Shown here: in pieces, positions 1-11,600 of the stretch
How positions within the stretch are numbered: position 1 is the stretch's first letter
Layout of the letters: every line of letters starts with the position of its first letter
Assembly: GCA_037447655.1 (NCBI GenBank)
Contig: JBBHKE010000055.1
Span: 1 to 64,000, forward strand
Direction of reading: 5' to 3'
Origin: Zygnema cylindricum
Lineage: Eukaryota; Streptophyta; Zygnematophyceae; Zygnematales; Zygnemataceae
Length of the DNA: 64,000 nucleotides
The notes under the pieces: generated by a model
Told to the model about the DNA's origin: nothing
Databases searched by the model: none
What the model saw: only the letters and a program-made list of their open reading frames with translations
Position numbers and translations under genes: made by a program

Positions 1-140
1 TTATCCATACTAAATTATGGACATTATTCAAACAAGATTTTGGACATTGTCCAGACTAAATTTTAGACATTACTCATACTAATTTTGGACATTATCCATA
101 CTAAATTTATAACATTATTCATACTAAATTCTGGACATTG
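1..140. repeat. AT-rich tandem repeat, about 33-bp unit
   Basis: About four imperfect copies of a unit built on 'ggacattattcatactaaat' run head to tail from the window edge and decay near 140. The array is probably cut by the window boundary, so its full length is unknown. There is no coding potential. It looks like a minisatellite or the subterminal repeat of a transposon. Confidence 0.7.
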
Positions 141-309
141 TAATGCACTTAGAGGCATCCATACAAGATTTTTTGCGTCGTAAAAAAAACCTTAGAAATT
201 GAGATCCTCACTAGAATTGAAACATTGGGACCAACATACATTAAACCTTATAAAATGGGAACCGAATGAGGCCAATTCTTGCAGAAAATGAAAATAATTT
301 AGTGTAAAT

Positions 310-720
310 ATCATGACTTGTAGCGCCCTAACGTGATTTTTTGCGCTTTAGTGATTTTTTCAGTGCGCTTTAGTGATTTTTTAGTGCGCTTTAGAGTCAC
401 CCCAAGAACTCATTGTAAAAATGTTCCAGAATTCAGTGTCCCAAGATGTTAGATACAGAAACTGCAGTGATTATAATTTAGTGCGAGAAATGTGCATAAT
501 TACTAGTGCGTTTTAGTGCGTTTTAGAATCACCTTAAATAATTCGTTGACTTAAAATGTTAGATACAATAATGCATGGTACATAATATAGTGCGTGACAT
601 GTGAATAACTTCTTCTGCATAATTTCCAGTTCACATATTCAGTGCGATTAGTACGTTTAAAGTGCGATTAGTGCGTTATCAGTGCGTTTTCAGTGCGTTT
701 AGTGCGTTTTAGAGTGACCT
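310..720. repeat. Dispersed AGTGCGTTTT-type short repeats
   Basis: Blocks of 'agtgcg' followed by 'cttt' or 'tttt' recur at about 330-400, 480-530 and 635-715. They are interleaved with longer similar segments: 'agagtcacc..aagaa' near 392, 'agaatcacc' near 523 and 'agagtgacc' near 710. The pattern suggests an old local triplication of about 150-190 bp whose copies have diverged. No gene is visible between 140 and 830. Confidence 0.5.
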
Positions 721-831
721 CAAGAATTCGTATTTGTACGATGCCGCAAAAGTCGTCCCCTTCCGTATCCAATAGGGAGCCAGATTTCGGAGTGCCTCTT
801 CCTCGGCCGCCATTGGTCCTCAGCCTGCTCG

Positions 832-1391
832 CACGTGTGTCGGAGCTTGATCCGCAATTTGGGGAGACACTGTTGCCCATGGACACGTGGTGTGGAAAGG
901 GCTTATTTCCAGAACTGCGGGGTAAGCAGGTCGTGACACGTGGCAGGAAGCAGATTTTGGCGTGGAAAGAAGGAAGAATCTGACACGTGGAAAGATGGAG
1001 AAATAAAATTTGACACGTGGCAGGACGAGGAGTTTGAAAGGTGACACGTGGCAAGAGGCCGGGAGGGAGGATAATGGAGATGAGAGATGCTAATTCGCGG
1101 AGGATTTTTAAAGAGGGAAGCGGAGAGAAGTGCCACGTGGCAAATTTATCGGGAATCTTAAAAAATGCCACGTGGAAAAGTATAAAAGGAAGGTGAAAAA
1201 ATGGTGTTTCGGCGAATCAGAAAAGAGATGCCACGTGGACGTCAACCGATGGAAAAAATTATATATGGATGAAAAGTACTAGAATACGTGTAAACACTAA
1301 ATCTGGAATTCCCGTATTATACGTACAATTTTCATAAAAATACGTACAGTATGCATATAATACGGATTAGCAGTTATATCGTATACACGTG
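832..1391. promoter_or_regulatory. Array of ten CACGTG (G-box) motifs
   Basis: The palindrome CACGTG occurs at 832, 884, 937, 984, 1014, 1045, 1134, 1169, 1232 and 1386. Several copies sit in the extended context TGACACGTGGCA or TGCCACGTGGCA, which in plants is the preferred core for bZIP (GBF/ABF/HY5) and bHLH (PIF) factors. A TATAAAA string follows at about 1181. No convincing ORF lies immediately downstream on either strand, so the target gene is unknown; the array could also be a repeat inside a mobile element. Site identity is read directly; regulatory function is inferred. Confidence 0.6.
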
Positions 1392-1399
1392 TTTTCGCA

Positions 1400-2150
1400 C
1401 TAAAAATCTTCTATAGAAAAAAAATGAAACTGGTCAACGGCGACGAGCTGTCGGCGAATTTTGAGGGAAATTCGGGAAGAACTGAGGTTCTATGTCAAAC
1501 TGCGACTGTTCCGTAAATGACGCTGGTTCCGTTCGGCAGTTTTGGAAATTGCCGAAGCTGACATTCGGCGAAGTAAAGAAAGCAATCATTGCAATGATTG
1601 AAAAGGTCAACAGCCAATGAAGTTGTTTGGAAATTAGATGCGACAAGAGATTTTGTCGTTAATAAATTTGGACAATAAAGATGATAAAAATACTTTTCAA
1701 ATAAAAACGTGAAGTCTTCTATGCAAAAATTGCGATGGTGAAACAATATGTATACAAAAGGGGTAAAACTGAAAAAACAAAAAACATTTAAAGAATAAAA
1801 GAGTCACAAGAAAGTAAGCTACAGTACGTCTAAAAAATGAAACCAAACAAAACATTACTAGCAAAAACAAAGATCCAAAAGAAAAATAACAACGTTGACC
1901 GCCTACAACCCACAAACCAGTTGAGGTCTACAACCACGTAGATCATGGATGTGGACCGGGTCCCTTGGTGGAAGATCTCGACGACCCCGCGTGTCATACG
2001 CCACTGTGCTTCGTCGAAGTAGAGCCGCGGTGCTTCGTCGAAGTAGAGCCGCAGCTTGTGCTAGTTGAAGGGCAATTGAGACATGTTGATAGTAGAACGC
2101 AAACAATATGCTGGATAAAGGACTCCTTAGACCCCTGGATACAAACTTTT
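1400..2150. other. No gene seen
   Basis: AT-rich sequence with only short open frames lacking codon bias or recognisable motifs. A short direct duplication ('gtgcttcgtcgaagtagagccgc' type) lies at about 2007-2055. The right end abuts the retroelement remnant. Confidence 0.5.
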
Positions 2151-2575
2151 TTCACGCACACTGGCGAAGGAAGTCGCCAAATGACTTGTCCAAAGATCCA
2201 AAAATTTCCACCGCAAATGGGACAAACTGATCCGACAGGTCACGATGATCATAGCCTCTTTCATTGGTTGTTGTTGCATCTCGAGCCATACCTTGGGGAT
2301 CTAACACGAATTCCGTGGGAAAGGGGTAGTCTGACAGCGAACCCCGTGGGCACCTAACCACGCACTTAGTTGATTTTATTGAGAGCCCGATCCTATGAAG
2401 TTGGGCCCGATCCTCTGAAGGAAAGAACAAAAAACTTGATCGCACGGACCCACGATATGCGTGTCATCCGCGATTGAAGGAAATAAACAACCAATAAAGG
2501 TCATGGTTGATACTCGTAATACTTGAAGGTTGGCTAAAGCAAAAAGAGGTGCCCCTAAAGGATCACCTTGGCGAG

Positions 2576-2800
2576 TGCCATCTCTTTGCCCCTCTATCCC
2601 TCTCCGCACCCATCTCGTCCTCTCGTCCTCTCCGCGTCTACCTCTCTGCGTCTCCTTTTTGCCCCTTACAATACCCCCGCCGCCTTCCACTCCCCTCCCT
2701 TTCCCCCTCTCCCCCTTTACACTCTCACCACCTAATATCTCCCTCCCTCGCCCTTCCCCTCTCCTATCCCTCCCTTCCCCCAACCTCCCCCTAAATTCTA
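2576..2800. repeat. CCCTCTC-rich polypyrimidine tract inside the RT remnant
   Basis: About 225 bp of C/T-rich sequence on the plus strand (G/A on the RT-sense strand) occupies the place where the RT domain should run from the VNAF motif to RQGDPLG. It is an insertion or expansion rather than ordinary RT coding sequence. Confidence 0.65.
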
Positions 2801-3656
2801 AAGTGGCAATACCCAAAGGACCCCAAGAGGAAAAATTTGCGAGCTAGGTCGAGAATAAAAAGCCCGAACAAAAGGAAAGAGTTAGTTTATCGGTGGAGGT
2901 GCATGTCGTAGTTCTCGGAAGATAGCGTTACGATCAATTTTTTGAAGGCGTTAACGACATCCACGTGAAGGAGCAACTCAGAGGCCATGAACAACTGTTT
3001 GACAACCCCCTTTCGTAACACCGAATTGATGCGGGGAGAAACAGTCATTAAATGCTCCTTATAGTGGTTATTTAAGGTTTTTTCGCGAGCCATCAAGCAG
3101 TAGAATACTTCACCAAGAGCGATTGAATGGATCCCCTTAGAAGGCTTAAAAAAAGCCACAAGTCGGGCGGCAGAAAGAATTGAGATTACACTGTGGGGAA
3201 TGTGTCCACGAGCCATCTTAGACGTTACCTTAAACATGAGTTCGTATCCTATGGATGGGGTCTCAAGAGGAAATAGACTTTGAAGTGGTTCATAAACCAT
3301 CCCATAATGACCACCCCTCGAAAGGTGAGGGGACTTGATAAGGGCCTTGGTAAAATCTTCATAATATAAATCAATCTTTCCAAGAGGATCATGCCCTTCA
3401 ACAAAAGAAGTATATCGTCAAATGTTGGAGGATGCAACAAACGTAAAGCTCCAATATTCGCCTCCGAGGATGGAGACAGAGTGAAAAAGAGAAATATCAA
3501 CCGAACGACAAGGAGGACAACCCATTGCGATCGAGCCGCGGAGCTTGGTAATGGGGCGCGACGTCGAAGATAAGAAAATAAATTACTCAATCTGTGTGCT
3601 CTTGTTGCAAATACCCCAAATCGCCAAAGAAAAATCGTTCGCACCGAGCTTTGGTC

Positions 3657-3829
3657 TCACGAACTCCATTAGCTCCCCCCGAGGGTGGCAAAACTAAAAC
3701 CCAAGGCAGAAACATGAATAGAAGGTGCCACAAGCCCTGGTCTCCCGAGCTCCAATGACTCTCCCAGAGGGTGGAAAAACTAAAATTCAAAGCGGAATTA
3801 TGAATAGAAGGTGCCACGCTGCTGCATTG
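3657..3829. repeat. Tandem duplication, about 88-bp unit, within the retroelement remnant
   Basis: The unit beginning 'tctcacgaactccattagc' and ending 'gaatagaaggtgccac' is repeated immediately with about 80 percent identity, starting 'tctcccgagctcc'. It duplicates the part of the element that encodes WVLVLPPSGGA..VRE. Confidence 0.7.
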
Positions 3830-3899
3830 GTAGTATCATTCGCCAACAAATCTAAAGGAAGTGGCAATATTGTTTGGACATGTTCCCAATATGGGTATA

Positions 3900-5194
3900 T
3901 AGAAGAGGACGCCCAAGTGGGTAGCCCAAGTGATAGCACCCAACAACATCAAGGCGTCTCACGAACTGCGATTCAAACGGAGATGGCTGAAGATGAACAA
4001 GAGGGGGCGTAGGGTTTTCAGGAGATAGAGGTGGAATAGATTTAAATGGCTAGGGAATTAGATGAAGTTTCGGAATATAGGCTTCGGGTTCAAATTTAGA
4101 TTTGGATTCGGATTCGGATTCGGATATGGTTTTCATTTACTACAACCAAAAATTTGTATGTATGCATGGAAGGGACGTCGTATTTTTCTGACGTCCTTCA
4201 TGCCAACCAAAGTTGGACAGTTTCGAACGTACAAAAGGAAAATAACACTTCGTTTGGGCCGTTACATGTTACGGTTTTAACAACCCTTATTTTATGCATC
4301 TCGTGTTGGCATGCATCGGTAGAGTCGGCAAGAGTATAAAATCGGAAGGGAGGCCGATGTGAGAGTGAAGATGCTGGTTTGCGGCCATCTGCTTTTGTTC
4401 GGTTCGGTTTCTTTTCAGATGTACGGTCTATTTAGTAATTTTAGGTACTTATTGCTTTTAGTGTTTTGTGTTTTAACCTTTGTTCCAAGCGTGTTCTCGG
4501 GTGGCACTCTGTCACACGTGTCGAGTCCCGTTTGAGTCTGGCTTGTAATTTTAGGCTTTGTCTTTTGTCACTCTTTAAAAGGAAGAAAAAATGGAGGATA
4601 GAGAGTGAAGAGGAACATTTTGTAAATAGAAAATGATTGATTGAAATATTTATGTTGGTCGAATGTGTTTTTTGTGATCGGTGAATTATTCCTCATGTTT
4701 GGGTGTATTATTGTGCTTAGTGGTATTATAACAATCCTATCATCCTAAAACCTTCTTTTGGGAAAATGTCAATTTTGTTGAAATGGGGTCGGTTCATAGA
4801 ATACGAATTGATTGTATATTTTTTTGTAGCAATCCGTTGGTCTTAAATTTGCAATGATGTGTCTCACCGACCTCTTAGCCATAAGACTTACTGATAATCT
4901 ATATATCGCCTTGATATATCAATAGGAAAAATATCACGAAAAATGTAACTATGACATGGCTAAGGGGACTTCGTCTGTGACGTCCAATGGTGTCCTTTCG
5001 TTTTGGAAGTTCTCCAACATGTGCATTTCATATCACAATTCTTTCCATTTCATAATTATTTGGTGACGTTGTATTATGCATTTCATGCTACATGACTTAT
5101 TGTGGTGGTCCCTTTCATTTTTTATTTATTTTTGTTAGTGTGTTATTTTCTAAAAAGGGCTAGGAAGAGGGCAACATCGAAGCTTGTAAACATT
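3900..5194. other. No gene seen; short GGATTC repeat
   Basis: A GGATTC hexamer repeat lies at about 4098-4126. The rest is AT-rich with no frame that shows codon bias or a known motif. It lies between two remnants of the same retroelement family and may hold the element's unrecognisable 5' end. Confidence 0.45.
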
Positions 5195-5560
5195 TTAAAG
5201 CAACAAAGTAACGTTGGCAACAAAAAGCCGTGACAAAAAAATGGGAGAGCTCTTAAGGGTCCTCTTAGAATATCGTAGATCCACAAGTAATAAGGGACTT
5301 ATTGAAAGCACTCCCCAACCAACCAAATATAGTATCTGCAAACGATAAAATGGCATCCATAGCATCCAAGTGAGTATCATTGTGTTTTTAGTTCCTCAGA
5401 GCATCACTTGCAGCCACTCTAACATGTCGAGTAGTGTGACGCACAATCACGATCGTAATAAAGTCACTGGTAGTAGAACAAATGTCTCAGAAAAGACAAC
5501 GTGCACCATCGAGCAAAACAGTACCAATCCACTAGAGAGAAAATATATTTGAAATTTCAC
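5195..5560 (-). pseudogene. Second copy of the retroelement 3' module
   Basis: Reverse-strand DNA aligns with 55715-55960 ('gttttgctcgatggtg' is shared) and encodes fragments such as VLFCSM, YTHLDAMDAILSF and FGWLGSAFNKSLITCG in broken frames. It corresponds to the C-terminal module after the RT in the 2.2-3.9 kb remnant. Only the 3' part of the element is present, as expected of 5'-truncated LINE insertions. Confidence 0.6.
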
Positions 5561-5797
5561 CTGTATAGGCAACAACTCCTCAACATCAACACTCCCGGTG
5601 TCACAAGTTGTGTCACAGGTCTTAATAATTTTTCCATTAAATGAGCACGAGAGGAAAACGACGCCATCCAACTAAAGAATAGAATTGCACAAGCAAACAT
5701 GAGAGTTGACTAAAGGGGATGAGGGCGGCGCTAAACCTGAAGGCAATAGTTTATGGACGAGACATGAAAGGAAGGGCTGACAGAATTACTGTCGCTA

Positions 5798-6014
5798 CAC
5801 CGCTAATCATTATTAGTGTTATAGTTTTTTACGCCACTTAAAACATCTTATCTCTATGTACACTTGTCGGATTGTCAGTCGGATGGCTAGTATTGGAAGG
5901 CAATATCTTCACCTTCCTATTGGTGGTCTCAGATAAACAATCCTACTTGTTTGCACGTAATATAGATGTTTTAAGTGGCCAAAAAAACTTTAACACTAAT
6001 AACTATTAGCGGTG
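5798..6014. mobile_element. MITE family A, copy A1 (TA target site)
   Basis: 217 bp with inverted termini about 51 bp long (CACCGCTAATCATTATTAG at the left, its near-complement at the right), each flanked by TA (5796-5797 and 6015-6016). The inner part of the TIR reads GCCACTTAAAACATCT on both sides. There is no coding capacity. TSD and termini fit a non-autonomous Tc1/mariner-type element. Confidence 0.8.
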
Positions 6015-6017
6015 TAG

Positions 6018-7394
6018 TGGCCAAGCTCCATCATCAGGCCACAACGTGAGATAAAATAAACACCTGAAGAGTCGAAAGGTTGCGCCTCGTGAGGAATAAT
6101 TGGAGAGAGAGTAATTGACTCCGAGATGAGGTTGAAAAAAAAGCTATATTTACCAAAGCATGGAAAGAGATAGAGTGACTGTTGCTAGAAGAGATTATGA
6201 AAACCAAAAGACACAAGGGACAAAGAACATGAGGGGCATTGGGAAAAACAACAAAATCATCAACAGTTAAGACCGAGAGACCATTTATAAGGCAATAAGA
6301 CAACAACACACCAAGTAGGCAAGAGGCCCCACACATGTCGCATATATGAAAAACCCAACAATTCTAAGTCGAGACGGCAAGAGATGATTGAAGGCGAGTC
6401 AAAGGTCAAATTCACAATTTGAAGGCCACTAGGAAATTAAATCTTAATGGTTGTCCGTTGGAAAATCATCGACAATGGAGAGCGATGAAACAAAGGTTCG
6501 TTGGGAAGGGAAGGCGGGCGAGGTGGAAACAGCAGTGGGTGACACAGTTTAACCAAAAAAAGAAAAGACCACTTAAAGTTTATGAAGCTTGGGCAAGTGT
6601 TCCACATGGGACAAACCCATTCGAAGAGCAGAATCAAGAAATTGGTCACAAAGGAACTGGATCTCAATAGGCAACCTCATACAAAATTGCCATCACCTAC
6701 TCCATAGGGCAGAAAAATTACATCTCGTCACGTATTAAGAAGGGAAAGCTAAAGAGAAAGCTTGTGGGGCGTAGTAATGATCAAGGGCGAACAAAGGTCC
6801 TTCAAGAGAGTTGCTTCTTCTTCTATCTCTAAGCAAGAAACACTTTCCCAAAAACACTCACCATGACACAATCTCTATGTTGTATCCCAATCCGTTAAAA
6901 TTTACCATCTCACATTCAATAATTCCCTTGTCTTTTTCAAAATACTTGATTGTTGATCCTCCAAAACATTTCCCATGAAATCAACCATCACAAAACTGGG
7001 TTCCTCAAGATCTGTCTTTTATTCCTCTACCAATAGCAGTAAATCCTCTTAATAGGCAACTCTCTTGCTCGCGAGCTCTTCCCAATATCCTCTCTCGTTT
7101 GTCAACTGAATGTTGCCACTTTCGAGTATTTATAAGTTCTTGAAGCCACAATCCCAATGTGTCAATTGATACCATTTGTGTGTTGTCTCTTTCATATACT
7201 TTTGGTCTCTACCTGTCTTTTCGAGATGTTGTACATTGATTGCTTATATTGGTTATTTGTATTGATCATGTATACACCGACCACATTACTAAGTCAAAAC
7301 TCGAAAAGGACAAGAAGACCAGGTGAAAGACTTGTTTTTGGTAGACCAATGGGACACACCTCTTCAACGAGCCCTTTGGTGTAGTGACATCTTG
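6018..7394. other. No gene seen
   Basis: Several short open frames on both strands (for example 6419-6670 plus and 6034-6336 minus) have no recognisable domain, start context or splice partners. Some of this may be the eroded body of retroelements that flank it. Confidence 0.4.
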
Positions 7395-7610
7395 TCACTC
7401 ATTGACAAGTGCCTTAATGGTATCAGAGACATCATGGATATCACAAATGGGATGGATGAGCTCAGAAATGATGATGAATGATGGAGAAGTCATGAACTCA
7501 TAAAGTGAAAAGGTTCCAATCCAGTGGATAAAAAGCATTTGAAACATCAACTTTGAGGACCGAAATTTGAATGGAGATCCAACAAAGCTCCAATGTCGTG
7601 AAGAGAAAGT
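7395..7610 (-). pseudogene. Possible RT fragment with a VDVxNAF motif
   Basis: On the minus strand near 7555 the frame reads SVLKVDVSNAFYPLD, resembling the LQVDVANAFN motif of the RT family at 2.2-3.9 kb. Downstream similarity is not clear and stops are frequent. A purine/pyrimidine tract adjoins it, as in the first RT remnant. Low confidence. Confidence 0.35.
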
Positions 7611-7614
7611 AGAA

Positions 7615-7843
7615 GAAGAAAAAATGCGATAAGAGGAAGAAGAAGAGGAAGAAGAAGAGGAAGAAGAAGGAAAAAAATAAGAAAAAGGGGAAGAGAACGA
7701 ACAAGAAGAAGGAGAAGAGAAGAAGAAAAGGAAGAGAAAGTAAAAGGAAGAAAATGATAAATAGAAAAAGGAGGAAGAAGAGGAAGATGAAAAAGAGGAA
7801 GGAGGAGAAGAAAAAGAAGAAGAAGAGGAAGAAGAAGAGGTAC
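7615..7843. repeat. GAA/GAG-rich microsatellite tract
   Basis: Nearly pure purine sequence made of gaagaa, gaagag and ggaaaa units over about 230 bp. The long Ser/Phe or Glu/Lys frames across it are artefacts of the repeat. Confidence 0.85.
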
Positions 7844-7864
7844 ACGACTTCACAACCCTCATGA

Positions 7865-8333
7865 AAAGCTACAGGAAATTGGCGTGGGAAAAGTTAGCCA
7901 TGAAAAGTATTAATGAAAACGATCATTGCAAAAATCAAAAAATCGCTTAAACGGACCACCCCAACCATAAACTCGTTTCATTTTTATTCGCATTGGATGA
8001 TATGCATCATGCTTTTACCATATTATTTGTGATGAAGGACAAAAAATATCGCATCGAAATCAATACCACGGACTTGTTTAATGGAGACGCACCAAATCTG
8101 GGGAATTGGGCCGGTGCAAATAAGATCACATTAAAATCAGAACATGTAAAAAGAAAAAAAAAAGGTTAAAGTGCGAAAAACCAACTTGCCAAAATCGCAC
8201 AAAACATCCACTATTTAGCCAAAATTTTGGAGGAACTCTATTCCCATCCAAGGCGCCATGGCCCCATAAAGCCAAATGCTTTCTATCGTATGCATTCAAA
8301 CCGACAAGCAAACATCTTTAGAGAAACAAAGGC
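7865..8333. other. No gene seen; downstream flank of TSN
   Basis: AT-rich sequence beyond the presumed poly(A) site of TSN. No feature recognised. Confidence 0.4.
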
Positions 8334-8339
8334 TTTATT
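8334..8339 (-). promoter_or_regulatory. Candidate poly(A) signal of TSN
   Basis: TTTATT on the plus strand reads AATAAA on the minus strand, about 285 nt after the TSN stop codon. A TC/GA microsatellite at 8358-8397 lies inside the presumed 3' UTR. Confidence 0.4.
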
Positions 8340-8366
8340 CCTCTAGCAACACTTGAAGCCTCTCTA

Positions 8367-8397
<31 letters not shown>

Positions 8398-8623
8398 GGC
8401 CGCATGAGGGGCAACCTCGGGCCCGGCTTCATCACTCACGAGAAAATCTGCTCACACAACAAATTTGTTGCTTTGCAAACCTTTTTCGATGCCTTGGCAC
8501 TCTCGATTTCTTTCCTCAAAATTTCCTCCGAGCATTTTCCCTCGACCTCCGACAACTATTTGTCAGAAACTTATCGAAGAAGCTTTATCGAAGAAGCTTA
8601 ACAAAGAAACTTTTACCGAAGCT

Positions 8624-11600
8624 TTATCGTCGAGGTGGACCCCATCGGTTTGGGCGGTCGTCCTCATCATCGTCGTCGATGTCCCCATACTGCCACATGT
8701 TTTTCCTTCCCTTCCTGGCAACTTCCTGGTGCTCCTTCAGACAGTCCAAAGCCGTCCTCCGTTCCATTGTGTCACGTCTCTCTCTTTTTGCCAAGCGAGC
8801 AAATCCCTCCTGCATCGATTCGACAAATCGTACCAAGTCACTTTCTACTGTCAGTTCTCCACTGATATATCAGCTTTTGAGAAGGTTTTAAACTCGAGAA
8901 GTTAAATGTACCTGCCTATATGTTTATTTACTTGTATAAATTTTTATTTTTGTGTGATATAAACAAATCCAATCAAGAGAGTTACTCTAGGAATCATCGA
9001 ACCATTCCCGACAGTTAAAACATTTACAGCTTCAAAATTCACTCGTCAGCTGGAGTTTAATGTATAATACTTTCCAGCACATAAGTTAATATTGGAACGA
9101 ACCTGCTCTAGAGATATCTGCTAAACATTGATGTGGATTAGTATTGGTACCACAATATTAGCATGTTAACAAAAGACAATATCCAATAACACAGAAGAAA
9201 CTCAATTTCTTCCCTCAAACAAAACGACTTTCACTAGTGTTTCAAAACATGCTCATGAAAAAACGAAACAGCTTTACGAAGAAAAAACAACAAACCTGTA
9301 ACATCTGAGCATTGATGCTGATAGGCGGTACTCCAGCCGGGGCCTCCGTACCGACAAGTGTCACCATAAAACAGACACCTGTGCCCTGTCCCTTCACTTT
9401 CGTATTGCTCAAATCTCTCTCCTCCACTCTCGCCGCGTACTTGTGGCCCAAAATAGTCTGGCCCATCCACTCGGCCGCCTCCATTCCGAAATCGTCTTCT
9501 AGCGCCGGAACACGGAGGAGTGCCAGCTGGCAAAGCAAGGCAATGCCGTCGGAACCAGCCAAAGAGGGACTGATGGGACGCATCCGAGAGAGAGGTACTA
9601 CTTCTTGATTGCCATAATCAATGTAGAATACCTCATACTTAGCGCTTCCTGAGGCAGCCTCGTCCTGAGGAGGTGTGTTTACCACCTGAGAATGAAAAAA
9701 AAAAAAAAAGGAAGAAGAAAAAAGAGGGGCGATCAGGCACAAATGTTTCTGGCACATTTTGTTCCTTGGATGAGAAGAAAGGACGAGAATACAGCAAGAA
9801 ATAGAGCATCAAGCAAACAAATGTCGGACCAAAAACTCACATTCATCATCTATTCAAAAAAACATCTTAAACAGGAAAAAGCATTGTTATATTTGCCCAC
9901 AAATTTTAATCTTACGCCCTTATATAAACCATCCCACGGACAAAAACGATGAAAGACCAAAAAACATCCAAATATCAAACGCCCACGACTTGATGGCAAA
10001 CAATCTGAGAGCCTTGCATTAAGTTCTCACAGACTTCCTGTATCTCTTCCCAAGTCTTCCCTCGTATGATTTCGTTTTCTGGTTTCAGGTTGAGGAATGA
10101 GAAAGACTTCATTCCTCCACTTCAAGGGGAAAAGCAGTTCTTACCAAGGCTCTTGCCCAGCTGTCATCCCCGCTGAAAAATGCAATAACACGGTCTCCCT
10201 TTTTGGGCACAAAGGCCCCTGGGGCCAAAGGCTTGTCCTGTAGCTGAAGCTCCTTTAGTTGCGACTCGATTGACGCCAACTTAACGGAAGTGGGAACCGC
10301 ATAGAACCGTCCACCTCCGAGCACATGTGTCACTTCCACCTAAGCCCAACGAGCCTCAAGACAAATTGAGGTTTTACATTTCATGTGTATGATTTTGACG
10401 TCCCACTAAGCTATCAAAGGAGCACAAACAACTGGATAACAGTTTAGAGGTTAAGACTTTCGGGCTTATCATGCGATTGAGGTTTCACACAGTTTGTTGA
10501 AGAAGCACAACAGACTGACCGAGCTCGACGCACTAATTTTTAGATGTTAAAAGGCATTAGATATAAGGGAGGCACAGTTTTGCTTACCTCGAGGACTTCT
10601 TCCTTGCCTTTGTGGCCGGCTTCAATAGATGTCAAGTTCTCCTTCGCTTCCTCACCTTCCACATATGTCTCCCAAACCTGACACTCCATACCCATTTATA
10701 CTTAGCATTATGGTTTGGACAATATACAAAATTTTTGTTTCACATGGAAACAATCTGTAGCATAGCTATAACGCCATTTTGTCGCAGAATAGAAGGCAAT
10801 TCGCACTAAGCCTTCTGAGACAAGTATCTCCCTAACCACACCAAGTCCTTAGCTGGTTTTTAAGAGCCAGCACATTGTTTCTCTCCTTCGACTCTTCTAA
10901 TTTGCCAGTCCAGAAACCCAAAGAAATATTTAGCTGACCTTCCAATACAATTTAAACGGCCACTATCTCACAATACAAGGTCTGGCATCACAGCTTTGAA
11001 AAACTTGCATTCATGTGATATCAAAGCAGTCTGGTTTTCGCTAACTACAAAGAAATTTCTCAAACAAAAAGTGGATTCTATTGTAAATTCCCAATAAACG
11101 CAACTGCATTTTCAGCTTTAAGAAATGTGTGGAAGCTCAGTTTAAGAAAAAATAAGGAAAGCCTAATTGATACCTTAAGTTTAGCGTCTTTCGCTCGTTT
11201 TTCTGCAGAAAGTAGAGATGCCCCTTCTGCCGTCCGATCGGGCGCAAAGGAGGGATGAAGTTTGGCCAGACCAGCCTCCAAAAGCATAACTCCCACATTC
11301 ACCTTGTTTTCCCACAAAGAGCCTATAAATGTGCCGGTTTTGTCCACGGTTTCTACCTCAATCTGCCCACCAAAGGCCAGTTTTTGCCACCAAATCATGT
11401 CAGTACATTCATACATGCAGTTTCTTAAAATCTTTAGATGGACGATTTGAAGGGTCTTTTTGTGCATTTACCAAATTTAAGGTGACAACAAGTGAAGGAT
11501 CGCATCCTGGTTAGATCCCTCATAAAACTAGCTCTTGCATTTAAAGCTGTATAGTATTCTAACATTGAGAGAGGCGGTAAACACAGGAGGTGACAAAATA

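Larger units (their letters stand above)
2152..3900 (-). pseudogene. Non-LTR retroelement remnant: reverse transcriptase plus C-terminal module
   Basis: Read from 3900 down to 2152 in shifting frames. An N-terminal segment has RETKARCERF (about 3630-3680). The RT fingers/palm segment contains HIPHSVISILSAARLVAFFK and VDVVNAF (2887-3300). A third segment has GTRQGDPLG and IADDTHIVGP, the RT ADD box (2376-2560). Last come the post-RT motif KCVVRCP..G and the module NERGYDHRDLSDQFVP (2152-2445). RQGDPLG plus ADD identifies a LINE-type RT. Stops, frameshifts and a low-complexity replacement between VNAF and RQGDPLG show it is dead. Parts of the same family recur at 5195-5560, 32120-32300 and 55640-56130. 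Confidence 0.8.

Noticed and set aside
1-720. CRISPR-like repeat array
   Set aside because: Units are contiguous and degenerate without unique spacers, and the DNA is clearly eukaryotic nuclear.
7395-7862. 155-aa poly-Ser minus-strand frame
   Set aside because: Encoded by the GAA/GAG tract; only its last third has any resemblance to RT sequence.
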